A stretch of DNA of 6,262 bases from Chitinophagales bacterium (GTDB taxonomy: Bacteria > Bacteroidota > Bacteroidia > Chitinophagales > BACL12): assembly GCA_014380545.1 (NCBI GenBank), contig JACMJP010000464.1, positions 1 through 6,262 on the forward strand, in the 5' to 3' direction. The notes below the pieces were generated by a model. It saw only the letters and a program-made list of their open reading frames with translations, made no database searches and was not told where the DNA came from. The position numbers and the translations under genes are program-made. Of the stretch, positions 1 through 6,262 are shown one piece after another; position 1 is the stretch's first letter; each line of letters opens with the position of its first letter.

Positions 1-692
1 TCAATATATTGAAATCGTTTTATAAATTTTTTATTTGTTCTCTCAAGAGCATTTTCAGGATCTACTTTTATAAATCTTGATAAATTAATGAGTGAAAATA
101 ACAGGTCGCCAAATTCTTCTTCTAATTTGTTTGAATCAATCTCTTTACTCAGCGCAATTTCTTTGAACTCATTCATTTCCTCTTCCACTTTTTCCCAAAC
201 CTGTTCCGTATTCTCCCATTCAAATTTTACCTGTGCCGCTTTTTCCTGCATGCGGTATGCTTTTATCATTGCGGGTAAAGATTGCGGAACTCCCTGTAAT
301 ATTGATTTCTTACCTTCTTTTAATTTTAATTGCTCCCAGTTCTTTTTTACTTCTTCTTCATCTTTCACTTTAACATCGCTGTAAATATGCGGGTGCCTGT
401 GGATGAGTTTTTCGCATTGCGCATGCAGCACATCTGCAATATCAAATTGTTTTTGTTCATCCCCTATTTTAGAATAAAAAATAATATGCAATAGAATATC
501 ACCCAATTCTTCTTTTATTGCACTAAAATTATTTTCAGTAATTGCATCAGCAAGTTCATAAGTTTCTTCTATGGTTAAATTGCGCAGGGTGTGAATAGTT
601 TGTTTCATATCCCAGGGGCACTGGCTGCGCAGATCATCCATAATATTTAATAATCTTGCAAATGCTTCTTTTTTTTCTTCAATTGTATGCAT
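1..692 (-). CDS. mazG: MazG nucleoside triphosphate pyrophosphohydrolase (3' end cut by window edge)
   Basis: Hydrolyses (d)NTPs to the monophosphate and pyrophosphate in the cytoplasm. The family acts in nucleotide-pool sanitation and, in E. coli, affects ppGpp-linked stress survival. I translated 230 residues from the ATG at 692-690; the frame is still open at base 1, where a partial codon beginning GA remains. Full-length relatives have about 255-270 residues, so roughly 30-40 C-terminal residues are missing. Both tandem MazG domains are visible. The N-terminal one has the CPWD motif (25-28) and the metal-binding pair EETYE (42-46) and EELGD (61-65), followed by HRHPHIY (98-104). The C-terminal one has EEEMNEF (170-176) and EEEFGDLLFSLIN (191-203). 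All acidic metal ligands look intact. No other ATG lies just upstream in frame, and no Shine-Dalgarno is evident. It follows the membrane-protein gene by 37 nt with no hairpin between, so co-transcription is likely. The family call is very secure; the cellular role is from family knowledge. Confidence 0.95.
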   Translation of the reverse strand, partial: MHTIEEKKEAFARLLNIMDDLRSQCPWDMKQTIHTLRNLTIEETYELADAITENNFSAIKEELGDILLHIIFYSKIGDEQKQFDIADVLHAQCEKLIHRHPHIYSDVKVKDEEEVKKNWEQLKLKEGKKSILQGVPQSLPAMIKAYRMQEKAAQVKFEWENTEQVWEKVEEEMNEFKEIALSKEIDSNKLEEEFGDLLFSLINLSRFIKVDPENALERTNKKFIKRFQYI

Positions 693-729
693 ATAAAAAT
701 ATTCTGCTGTAAAGTTGTAGAAAAAATAA

Positions 730-2007
730 TTATGCTGAAAGGCTATTCCTGAGCAGGGGAATTTTTTTAGTGGTGATAATACCTATCAGCAATAAAAAGA
801 AAACCGGGATGGTACGATAGCGGGATAGTGTATCAGCATCCATAACAACTAACCCGTACAAGAGTAATAACCCGAGAGAAAAAAACAACAGCAGGAAAAA
901 TGCGGGTGAAAGTTTTACTGATCTGTTTATCCGGATCATACAAAATAAAATAAAAGCCCATGTAAAAATTAGTTCAAAGGATTGATACATTCTAAAAAAT
1001 GAAGAACTGTGTATTAAATTCGGGCGAAACAAAATATTATTTATTGCATCGGGAATTGCAGATAATAAATCTCCATAATTTGCCCCGCCCGGGCGGAAAT
1101 AATAATCAGGTTCCGTTACACCAATACCAAAATAGTTTTGTATGTTTTGTAATTGCCGGGGAATATTTACCGAATCAAAAGATAAATCTGTAACAATAAT
1201 AATACACAACATTATGGCAGTTATGCCGGTAAAGATGCGTTTTGAAAAATGCTTCCACTCTTTTGTGACAAGCCATATAATCAAATTTGGTATAAGCAGT
1301 AACAATAAATAATCCCGTATAAAATAGGTGAAGATTAAAATGATGATAATATATAAATATCTTACTACAGCCTGTTTCCCTTTTACTTTTTCAAATTTAA
1401 GCATCTGAGTTAATAATAAACAAATTAAAAATAATGCAGCTCCCTCCTTCAATAAACCACTACACCAAAAAACGATAGAAGGAAAAAAGAAAAATAAGAT
1501 GAATAAAGGCGTCTTATTTTCAGGGTATAACCTCACAACTGCTTTGAATAAAAGAACAAGGCCTAGAAAATAAACAAAACATAAAATAATAATATTACCG
1601 AATGCGGAACCAAAAGTGAAAACATTTAAAATTGCAAGGATTCGTACCATGGTATATTCAATGCTGTACCACGAATAAAAACCGAAATCAGAAACATACC
1701 TTAATGCATCAGGGAAATCCTGAGGGTTATTTGGATTTTTGAATGTGAATACAAACTGTAAATATTGATGCGGATTTCCAGGCAGTGTGTTATAGATAAG
1801 TTTGCTTTGTGCAAAATAGTTTAAACTATCTCCATGTCCTATTATGTAAAGCCAAACTAAGAAATTACCGAGGCCAAAAATGATCTTTATAAAAAATCCA
1901 AAAGTGAACCACTTATTGCTAATACCATCAATATGAAAAAATCTATTCCTGTAAATTATAAACAGAAATAAACATGCATAGAATATTGCAACCGGAATTT
2001 CGTACAT
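730..2007 (-). CDS. Multi-pass inner-membrane protein, function unknown (polymerase/GT-C-like layout)
   Basis: A 425-residue, strongly hydrophobic protein with about 10-11 predicted membrane segments, roughly at 4-19, 34-56, 118-131, 137-155, 167-182, 188-203, 217-248 (probably two), 257-274, 344-360, 367-388 and 398-412. I do not recognise a named family. Three segments look like conserved motifs rather than simple membrane filler: GHGDSLNYF (57-65) after the second helix, FPSIVFWCSGLLKEG (175-189), and SRYRTIP (395-401) before the last helix. An acidic residue near an early loop, a mid-protein PSxxFWxSGxxKE stretch and a late Arg-rich RYR-P motif resemble Bacteroidota EpsG/Wzy-type polysaccharide polymerases or GT-C glycosyltransferases, but this is inference. 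A periplasmic loop is likely at about 275-343. I chose the ATG at 2007; a TTG five codons upstream (2022) is possible but less likely. No glycan genes are adjacent. The start lies only 29 nt past the terminator hairpin of the preceding peptidase gene, and mazG follows closely. Confidence 0.88.
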   Translation of the reverse strand: MYEIPVAIFYACLFLFIIYRNRFFHIDGISNKWFTFGFFIKIIFGLGNFLVWLYIIGHGDSLNYFAQSKLIYNTLPGNPHQYLQFVFTFKNPNNPQDFPDALRYVSDFGFYSWYSIEYTMVRILAILNVFTFGSAFGNIIILCFVYFLGLVLLFKAVVRLYPENKTPLFILFFFFPSIVFWCSGLLKEGAALFLICLLLTQMLKFEKVKGKQAVVRYLYIIIILIFTYFIRDYLLLLLIPNLIIWLVTKEWKHFSKRIFTGITAIMLCIIIVTDLSFDSVNIPRQLQNIQNYFGIGVTEPDYYFRPGGANYGDLLSAIPDAINNILFRPNLIHSSSFFRMYQSFELIFTWAFILFCMIRINRSVKLSPAFFLLLFFSLGLLLLYGLVVMDADTLSRYRTIPVFFLLLIGIITTKKIPLLRNSLSA

Positions 2008-2036
2008 AAAAAAACTATGCAACGAAAGTACATAAA

Positions 2037-2075
2037 AATAAAGCGGCGGGTAAATGATTTATCCGCCGCTTTATT
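2037..2075 (-). terminator. Intrinsic terminator after the S46 peptidase gene
   Basis: A perfect 13-bp inverted repeat: the arm at 2037-2049 (AATAAAGCGGCGG on the plus strand) pairs with 2063-2075. After one mismatch the inner bases pair for four more A-T pairs around a three-base loop. Read on the minus strand, the GC-rich stem is followed by a T-rich tract (TTTTATG), giving a typical Rho-independent terminator 32 nt past the peptidase stop codon. A weaker 5-bp stem with a five-base loop (2082-2096) lies between the stop codon and this hairpin. The stem could also work on the plus strand, but no plus-strand gene reads into it. Confidence 0.85.
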
Positions 2076-2107
2076 CGTTTTACAACCCGAAGTTGTTTTA
2101 TTAATAA

Positions 2108-4303
2108 TTACTCAACTATTTCCAATTCTTTGATAATATTTTTTGCGCCACCAAGTTTATCAATAATAAATAACACATATCTTATGTCAACAGAAATTGT
2201 TCTGTTCATGTTTGGGTCGATAATATAATCGCCAGGTGTACCCTCATAATTTCCGTCAAATGCAATTCCGATTAAATTTCCTTTTTTATCCAACACAGGG
2301 CTTCCGCTGTTACCGCCGGTAATATCATTATTGCTTAAAAAACAAACCGGAAGATCTCCATTCTTATCTGCATATCTTCCAAAATCATTTTTCATAAGCA
2401 TATTCAGTAATTGGTCAGGCACATCAAATTCTTCATTACCGTCTACATATTTCTGCTCAATTCCTTTATCGGTTGTAAGATAATTGTATTGTACGCCATC
2501 TTTTGGTGCGTAGTCCTGAACTGTGCCATAAGTAAAGCGCATAGTTGAATTTGCATCAGGGTAAAATGCTTTATCGGGATACATGAGCATTTGTGCTGCA
2601 ATGTATTCACGGGTGTGTTTGTTTATGTTTTGCTGTGACTGCGCATAAACAGGTTGCAATATCATAGCTTCGGTATATAAATCAATGTATAAATTGTATA
2701 ATTTATCTTTTTGCAATTTTTTTACTGAAGGTTCCGCAAGAAATGTTTCTAATTTAGTTGGAGTTGTTATTACAGACCGCATAAATGCGTTCATCGTCCA
2801 TGTTTTTATTTTTTCTTCATCAGTTGTACCTTTTGTATTTGCAAGGATATCTTTTAATGCCTGTGGTTTTTTATCTGCAGGTAATTTTGTATTCATTAGA
2901 TTCAATAAATTCATTACCTTTTTCATTTCAGCATCATAATTATATGTTTCCCAAACACCGGCAGCAGAAGTTTTCGCAGCTTCAATTCCAGCTTTCTTAG
3001 CTTCTTCATCAACTCCTTCAGTAGAAAGTACTTCCTCCAGAGATGAAAGTTCTATCGCATAGTTTCCTGTTGGTAATAATGAAACGGCATAAATTTTTGT
3101 TAAAAATTCTTCATTCACTGTACTTAATGTGGCATAATCATTTTTAAGATCATCCAGTACTGTTCCGTATTTATTCTTAATAGTACTATTTTGTTTATTC
3201 AGCCATTGCGTAAATGCTACTTCTTCTTTTTGTTTAATAGCAACTGCATCCATCACTTTGGTCATTCCTTCAATTTGTCCATCCCATAATTTTAATGCAT
3301 TCATTAAACTTGCGTAGTCAGGAGATAATTGTAAACGCACAACATCACTCTTATCCATCTCTTCTTTTTGAGCATCAGTTACAGCTTTAAAAACATTTAT
3401 TTGAGCAGGGTTACTTTCAGTAATTACCTCATTCATTGCATAGCTGGTAAGATATCTTTCAGTTTGTCCGGGAAATCCCATTATCATTGTGAAATCATTT
3501 TCTTCTACACCCTCTAATGAAATTTTCAGATATTTTTTTGGCTTATAAGGCACATTAGCTGTGCTGAATTCTGCAGGGTTATTGATTTTATCTGCATATA
3601 CTCTGAATACACTAAAATCACCAGTATGACGGGGCCACATCCAGTTATCCGTATCACCGCCAAATTTTCCTACTGATTGTGGTGCGGTGCCAACCAAACG
3701 CACATCGTTATAAGTGTCATAATAAAATATGTAATATTTATTTCCGTAAAACATGGATTTTACATCAACAGCCTGACCTGTCTTTTCCTCTTCCCGTAAT
3801 TTAATTCTACCTGTTATTTCACGAACTTTTACCATCCGTTCTGCCTGGTCCAAACTTGCAACGAAAGGTGCCACAGAATCTGTTATGTCAAACATCTTAG
3901 ATAAAATCTGCACATATAATCCTTCAATCGGTTTTTCTTCGCTGTAATTTTTTGCCCAAAACCCATTATCAAGATGATTGTTTTCCACCGAGCTTACTGA
4001 TGCAATTGCATCATAACCGCAATGGTGATTTGTAAAAACCAACCCGCTTGCTGAAACAAATTCGCCTGTACAAAATCCCCCAAATTGTACTACTGCATCT
4101 TTTAAACTCGGGCCATTTGGGTCATACAGATCTTCGGCAGAAAGCTCCAAACCCATTTTTTGCATTTGTTGTATGTTCAGATCTTTCAACAGGGATAATA
4201 ACCACATTCCCTCATCAGGATTTGTGAAAGGGGTGGAAGCTCTTAGAAATGTTGCAGGTAGTAATAATACAGCAACAAGAATAGATAAAAATTTACTGCG
4301 CAT
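2108..4303 (-). CDS. S46 family serine dipeptidyl-peptidase (DPP7/DPP11 family), DPP7-like specificity residue
   Basis: Family S46 enzymes release dipeptides from the N-terminus of oligopeptides in the periplasm and feed amino-acid catabolism in Bacteroidota. The 731-residue protein matches the family's usual length (about 700-720) and appears complete. It starts with a signal peptide (about 1-22: basic start, Leu/Val-rich core, likely cut near FLRA-S). The triad is visible: His94 in TNHHCGY (91-97), Asp229 in HTGDF (226-230) and Ser666 in GGNSGSP (663-669). Flanking family blocks include TDNWMWPRHTGDF (218-230) and RTISVDIRYVLFIID near the C-terminus. The residue that separates acidic-specific DPP11 (Arg) from hydrophobic-preferring DPP7 (Gly) lies 18 positions after the serine, in the FD-x-N motif; here it is Gly684. 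This suggests DPP7-like preference, but I placed that position from memory. There is no T9SS sorting domain, so a periplasmic location is expected. The ATG at 4303 is the only start that gives the signal peptide. Terminators on both sides suggest a single-gene transcript. Confidence 0.96.
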   Translation of the reverse strand: MRSKFLSILVAVLLLPATFLRASTPFTNPDEGMWLLSLLKDLNIQQMQKMGLELSAEDLYDPNGPSLKDAVVQFGGFCTGEFVSASGLVFTNHHCGYDAIASVSSVENNHLDNGFWAKNYSEEKPIEGLYVQILSKMFDITDSVAPFVASLDQAERMVKVREITGRIKLREEEKTGQAVDVKSMFYGNKYYIFYYDTYNDVRLVGTAPQSVGKFGGDTDNWMWPRHTGDFSVFRVYADKINNPAEFSTANVPYKPKKYLKISLEGVEENDFTMIMGFPGQTERYLTSYAMNEVITESNPAQINVFKAVTDAQKEEMDKSDVVRLQLSPDYASLMNALKLWDGQIEGMTKVMDAVAIKQKEEVAFTQWLNKQNSTIKNKYGTVLDDLKNDYATLSTVNEEFLTKIYAVSLLPTGNYAIELSSLEEVLSTEGVDEEAKKAGIEAAKTSAAGVWETYNYDAEMKKVMNLLNLMNTKLPADKKPQALKDILANTKGTTDEEKIKTWTMNAFMRSVITTPTKLETFLAEPSVKKLQKDKLYNLYIDLYTEAMILQPVYAQSQQNINKHTREYIAAQMLMYPDKAFYPDANSTMRFTYGTVQDYAPKDGVQYNYLTTDKGIEQKYVDGNEEFDVPDQLLNMLMKNDFGRYADKNGDLPVCFLSNNDITGGNSGSPVLDKKGNLIGIAFDGNYEGTPGDYIIDPNMNRTISVDIRYVLFIIDKLGGAKNIIKELEIVE

Positions 4304-4390
4304 TGTATTAATTTTTAGTGAGTTGTTATTTTAAAAATGAGTTGCGAAGTTAAACAAATTAAATAAGTATGGCGAGTAGGTGAAATAAAA

Positions 4391-4412
4391 AAGGCGGATG
4401 TTACTCCGCCTT
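4391..4412 (-). terminator. Intrinsic terminator after the T9SS sorting-domain gene
   Basis: An 8-bp perfect stem (AAGGCGGA at 4391-4398 with TCCGCCTT at 4405-4412) around a six-base loop. On the minus strand the stem runs straight into a T-run (the last two stem T's plus TTTT), the standard Rho-independent layout. It begins 20 nt past the stop codon of the 123-residue gene and lies about 90 nt upstream of the peptidase start. It therefore separates the two transcription units. Confidence 0.88.
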
Positions 4413-4432
4413 CCATATAATATTGATAAGTG

Positions 4433-4804
4433 TTATTGCTCTTTCATAAAACGTTTGGTAATTAATTTAATCCCATTGCTGTATGCAGCAATAAAATATA
4501 CTCCGGGTTGTAATTCAGTAAGATTTACCTTAGTTTCCTTTGTATCAGGATCGGGGATGAATGACCGTACTTCTTTTCCTACAATATTCATAATTACAAT
4601 GCGATCAACTCCAATTGTATAACCTATAGTTGCATAATTTTTTACAGGGTTGGGATAAATATTTAAATCAGCATCTGAGAAATCAAATAAACCTTCAATG
4701 GTATTATTTTCAGAAGTTCCTTCCTCACCACCGGGAAAAATTGCATTCCCGAAAATTGAAATAGATATTGAGAAGAAAAACAAAATTGTGTATAGTTTTC
4801 GCAT
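4433..4804 (-). CDS. Small secreted protein consisting almost only of a T9SS type A C-terminal sorting domain
   Basis: A 123-residue protein in three parts. Residues 1-21 form a signal peptide (MRKLYTILFFF core, probable cleavage after GNA). Residues 22-46 form a short, acidic, low-complexity linker. Residues 47-123 form a T9SS type A sorting domain: LNIYPNP (47-53), a beta-rich middle (VDRIVIMNIVGKEVRSF, 66-82), LQPGVYF (98-104) and a basic end with KRFMK (117-121). In the Bacteroidota T9SS, this domain is recognised by the outer-membrane translocon and then removed or attached to A-LPS. Normally it sits behind a large cargo, but no recognisable cargo domain is present here. It could be a signalling or decoy sorting-domain protein, a remnant of a larger gene, or a short secreted peptide after processing. 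The ATG at 4804 is set by the signal peptide. A hairpin terminator follows it and a candidate promoter precedes it, so it is probably transcribed alone. Confidence 0.9.
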   Translation of the reverse strand: MRKLYTILFFFSISISIFGNAIFPGGEEGTSENNTIEGLFDFSDADLNIYPNPVKNYATIGYTIGVDRIVIMNIVGKEVRSFIPDPDTKETKVNLTELQPGVYFIAAYSNGIKLITKRFMKEQ

Positions 4805-4835
4805 AGGCTATATACTTATAATTTTTGAACTGTGG

Positions 4836-4867
4836 TAAAGATAAATAGTATTTCCATAAAATGCAAT
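4836..4867 (-). promoter_or_regulatory. Candidate Bacteroidota-type promoter for the T9SS sorting-domain gene
   Basis: On the minus strand, ATTG (4867-4864) is followed after 20 nt by TATCTTTA (4843-4836). This is close to the Bacteroidota housekeeping consensus of a TTTG/TTG box at -33 and TAnnTTTG at -7 with a spacer of about 19 nt; there is one mismatch in each box. The downstream box ends 31 nt before the ATG, which fits a short 5' leader. It was found by eye in AT-rich sequence, where near-matches arise by chance. Confidence 0.4.
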
Positions 4868-4888
4868 ATTTGATTTTGTTCATATTGC
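4863..4888. repeat. 7-bp inverted repeat upstream of the sorting-domain gene
   Basis: GCAATAT (4863-4869) and its exact complement ATATTGC (4882-4888) are separated by 12 nt. The arm nearest the gene overlaps the upstream (-33-like) box of the candidate promoter, so it could be an operator. It could also be a weak stem in the 3' region of the AAA+ gene, about 95 nt past that stop codon, although it is AT-rich and has no good T-tract. The intergenic stretch 4805-4982 (178 nt) shows no strong GC-rich terminator for the AAA+ gene. Confidence 0.3.
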
Positions 4889-4982
4889 TGTTAACAATCT
4901 TTAACCACTCTATAATACCGTGCCAGGGCCTTTCCAACTGGAATCTTCACAAATTTTACGGACAAATGGCAATAGTGACTCT

Positions 4983-6262
4983 CTAATTATCAAGGTCAAA
5001 TTCTTCGGCAAGCAGGTCTTCATCCTTGAATACGCTGCTAAAAAGATCCTTAAACTGTAAGCCCATTTCCAGCACATGTTTGCTGAGTAAAGAGTATTCT
5101 GCAAGCCCGTGCAGAACAAATTCCATCATAAAGAACTTGTCATTACCGGACAATTTGGGATAATATTTCTCCACTAATTTCTTCAAACCCGGAACAGATT
5201 CCAGTGCATGGCGATAATCAGAATCCGTGACGTCATTCAATATATCTATCTTATTTCCAGCGTTAAACCAATCCACAATCTCCTGGTAAACAGATGTCCT
5301 TTTTGGGTCAGAAGCAGATTCTTTTCCTCTTACCTGCGTAAGTTTTTTTGATTTTTCAGGAGCTGGAAAATAATTTGTGAATTGTGTGCGGATAGCTTTA
5401 CCAATTAAATTTAATGCGACAATAAAAGGACCTTCCTGCTCCCCTTCATACACTAATTCTACTTTACCAGTAATGCTGGGAATAATGCCCCAAAAATCGG
5501 AAACACGGATATGTGTTTTATTTTCTTTGTTTTTTAATGCCCTTCTTTCTGCTGATGAAATTAAATTTTCAAACATCGTAATTGTCATCCTCGCACTTAC
5601 CCCGCTTTTTTGATCAACATATTCGCTTTGCCTTGCTTCAAATGCAATTTGTTCTATCAAATCTTTTGTTAATTCATTTACCTGAACAACATCTTTTTGT
5701 TCATCAATAATATCGGCTTCCTGTTCAGTGATAATTTTTGATGTGCGAATATCTTTGGGATAATGTGTTAATATTTGAGATTCTATTCTGTCTTTTAACG
5801 GAGTAATAATTGCCCCACGATTTGTATAATCTTCAGGATTTGCAGTAAACACAAATTGAATATCAAGTGGCAGCCGGATTTTAAATCCTCTTATCTGAAT
5901 ATCACCTTCCTGTAAAATATTAAACAGAGCAACTTGAATTCTGGCCTGCAGATCTGGTAATTCATTAATAACAAATATAGAACGATGACTTCTCGGAATT
6001 AATCCGAAATGAATTACTCTTTCATCGTTATAATTCAATTTTAAATTCGCAGCTTTAATAGGATCAACATCACCAATTAAATCTGCAACACTTACATCAG
6101 GGGTTGCTAATTTTTCTGTGTAACGTTCATTCCGGTGCATCCAGCTAACGGGTGTATCATCCTTCAATTCTCCAATTCTATTTTTTGCATAAAATGACAA
6201 AGGGTTGAACGGATCATCATTTAACTCACTACCCTCCACCACAGGAATATATTCATCCATGA
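4983..6262 (-). CDS. MoxR/magnesium-chelatase-like AAA+ ATPase (5' end cut by window edge)
   Basis: A AAA+ ATPase of the Bacteroidota group usually labelled magnesium chelatase or sigma-54-interacting regulator. MoxR-type relatives remodel or help mature proteins, often with a von Willebrand factor A (VWA) partner. At least 425 residues are visible. The first Met (6260) is almost certainly internal, because the frame is open at the edge and the N-terminal segment with Walker A is missing (perhaps 75-100 residues). Counting from that Met: the block EKLATPDVSVADLIGDVDP (49-67); a Walker B-like strand IFVINE (95-100) with Asn-Glu instead of Asp-Glu; sensor 1 in TANPEDY (139-145); and the Arg-finger region LKDRI (155-159). 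An alpha-helical lid and C-terminal region follows, ending in an acidic tail and TAG at 4983. The NE form of Walker B is, as I recall, normal for this subgroup. No VWA or chelatase-subunit gene follows it; the next gene is an unrelated small secreted protein. The substrate is unknown. Confidence 0.93.
   Translation of the reverse strand, partial: MDEYIPVVEGSELNDDPFNPLSFYAKNRIGELKDDTPVSWMHRNERYTEKLATPDVSVADLIGDVDPIKAANLKLNYNDERVIHFGLIPRSHRSIFVINELPDLQARIQVALFNILQEGDIQIRGFKIRLPLDIQFVFTANPEDYTNRGAIITPLKDRIESQILTHYPKDIRTSKIITEQEADIIDEQKDVVQVNELTKDLIEQIAFEARQSEYVDQKSGVSARMTITMFENLISSAERRALKNKENKTHIRVSDFWGIIPSITGKVELVYEGEQEGPFIVALNLIGKAIRTQFTNYFPAPEKSKKLTQVRGKESASDPKRTSVYQEIVDWFNAGNKIDILNDVTDSDYRHALESVPGLKKLVEKYYPKLSGNDKFFMMEFVLHGLAEYSLLSKHVLEMGLQFKDLFSSVFKDEDLLAEEFDLDN

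Noticed and set aside
88..384. A 98-codon plus-strand open frame opposite mazG
   Set aside because: It is antisense to a well-conserved gene; its Ser/Phe-rich translation is what the reverse complement of Glu/Lys-rich coding sequence gives.
2008..2022. TTG start at 2022 for the membrane protein, adding five residues
   Set aside because: The ATG at 2007 sits directly before the first hydrophobic helix; the TTG has no better ribosome-binding signal and lies closer to the terminator stem. It cannot be fully excluded.
2685..3000. Two overlapping plus-strand open frames inside the S46 gene
   Set aside because: They are antisense to a clearly conserved coding sequence and have no family features; the AT-rich reverse strand of this gene is low in stop codons.
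4345..4352. TAACTTCG on the minus strand as a -7-like promoter box for the S46 gene
   Set aside because: It resembles TAnnTTTG with one mismatch and lies about 40 nt before the ATG, but there is no TTG box at the right distance upstream.
4725..4937. A 70-codon minus-strand open frame crossing the intergenic region and the start of the sorting-domain gene
   Set aside because: It overlaps the signal-peptide region of the sorting-domain gene in another frame and has no recognisable protein character; most of it is AT-rich leader and promoter sequence.
4910..5119. A 69-codon minus-strand open frame inside the 3' end of the ATPase gene
   Set aside because: Almost all of it overlaps the conserved ATPase coding frame, so it is a shadow frame.
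5377..5613. A 78-codon plus-strand open frame inside the ATPase gene
   Set aside because: Antisense shadow of a conserved gene, with no recognisable domain.
4983..6262. Apparent loss of Walker A in the AAA+ ATPase, suggesting a degenerate enzyme
   Set aside because: The reading frame is still open at base 6262 and the visible part begins mid-domain, so the absence is explained by the window edge.

Overview
The window is a stretch of AT-rich chromosome from a member of the Bacteroidota, most likely an environmental Chitinophagales/Saprospiria/Sphingobacteriia-type lineage. Two protein families point there: a serine dipeptidyl-peptidase of family S46 and a type IX secretion (T9SS) C-terminal sorting domain. 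The start codons also lack clear Shine-Dalgarno sequences, as is usual in this phylum. The placement is an inference from gene content; no rRNA or other taxonomic marker is present.

All five genes lie on the minus strand, so transcription runs from high to low coordinates. In that order they are: (1) 6262-4983, a MoxR/magnesium-chelatase-like AAA+ ATPase whose N-terminus, including Walker A, is cut off by the window edge; (2) 4804-4433, a 123-residue secreted protein that is little more than a signal peptide plus a T9SS type A sorting domain; (3) 4303-2108, a complete S46 dipeptidyl-peptidase with a signal peptide and an intact His-Asp-Ser triad; (4) 2007-730, a multi-pass inner-membrane protein that resembles polysaccharide polymerases or GT-C enzymes only in general layout; (5) 692-1, the nucleoside triphosphate pyrophosphohydrolase MazG, whose last few dozen residues lie beyond the left edge.

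Two clear intrinsic terminator hairpins follow genes 2 and 3 (4391-4412 and 2037-2075), so these two genes are probably transcribed as single units. Genes 4 and 5 are only 37 nt apart with no hairpin between them and may share a transcript. A plausible Bacteroidota-type promoter precedes the sorting-domain gene, and its upstream box overlaps an inverted repeat. The genes do not form an obvious single pathway. They combine periplasmic peptide catabolism, nucleotide-pool housekeeping, an AAA+ remodelling ATPase, a surface/secretion peptide and a membrane protein of unknown role.

No mobile element, CRISPR array, tRNA, rRNA or phage signature was seen, and every non-coding gap is shorter than 200 nt. 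I did not find convincing evidence of a new multi-gene system. The features most worth a second look are the nearly cargo-free T9SS sorting-domain protein and the unassigned membrane protein.
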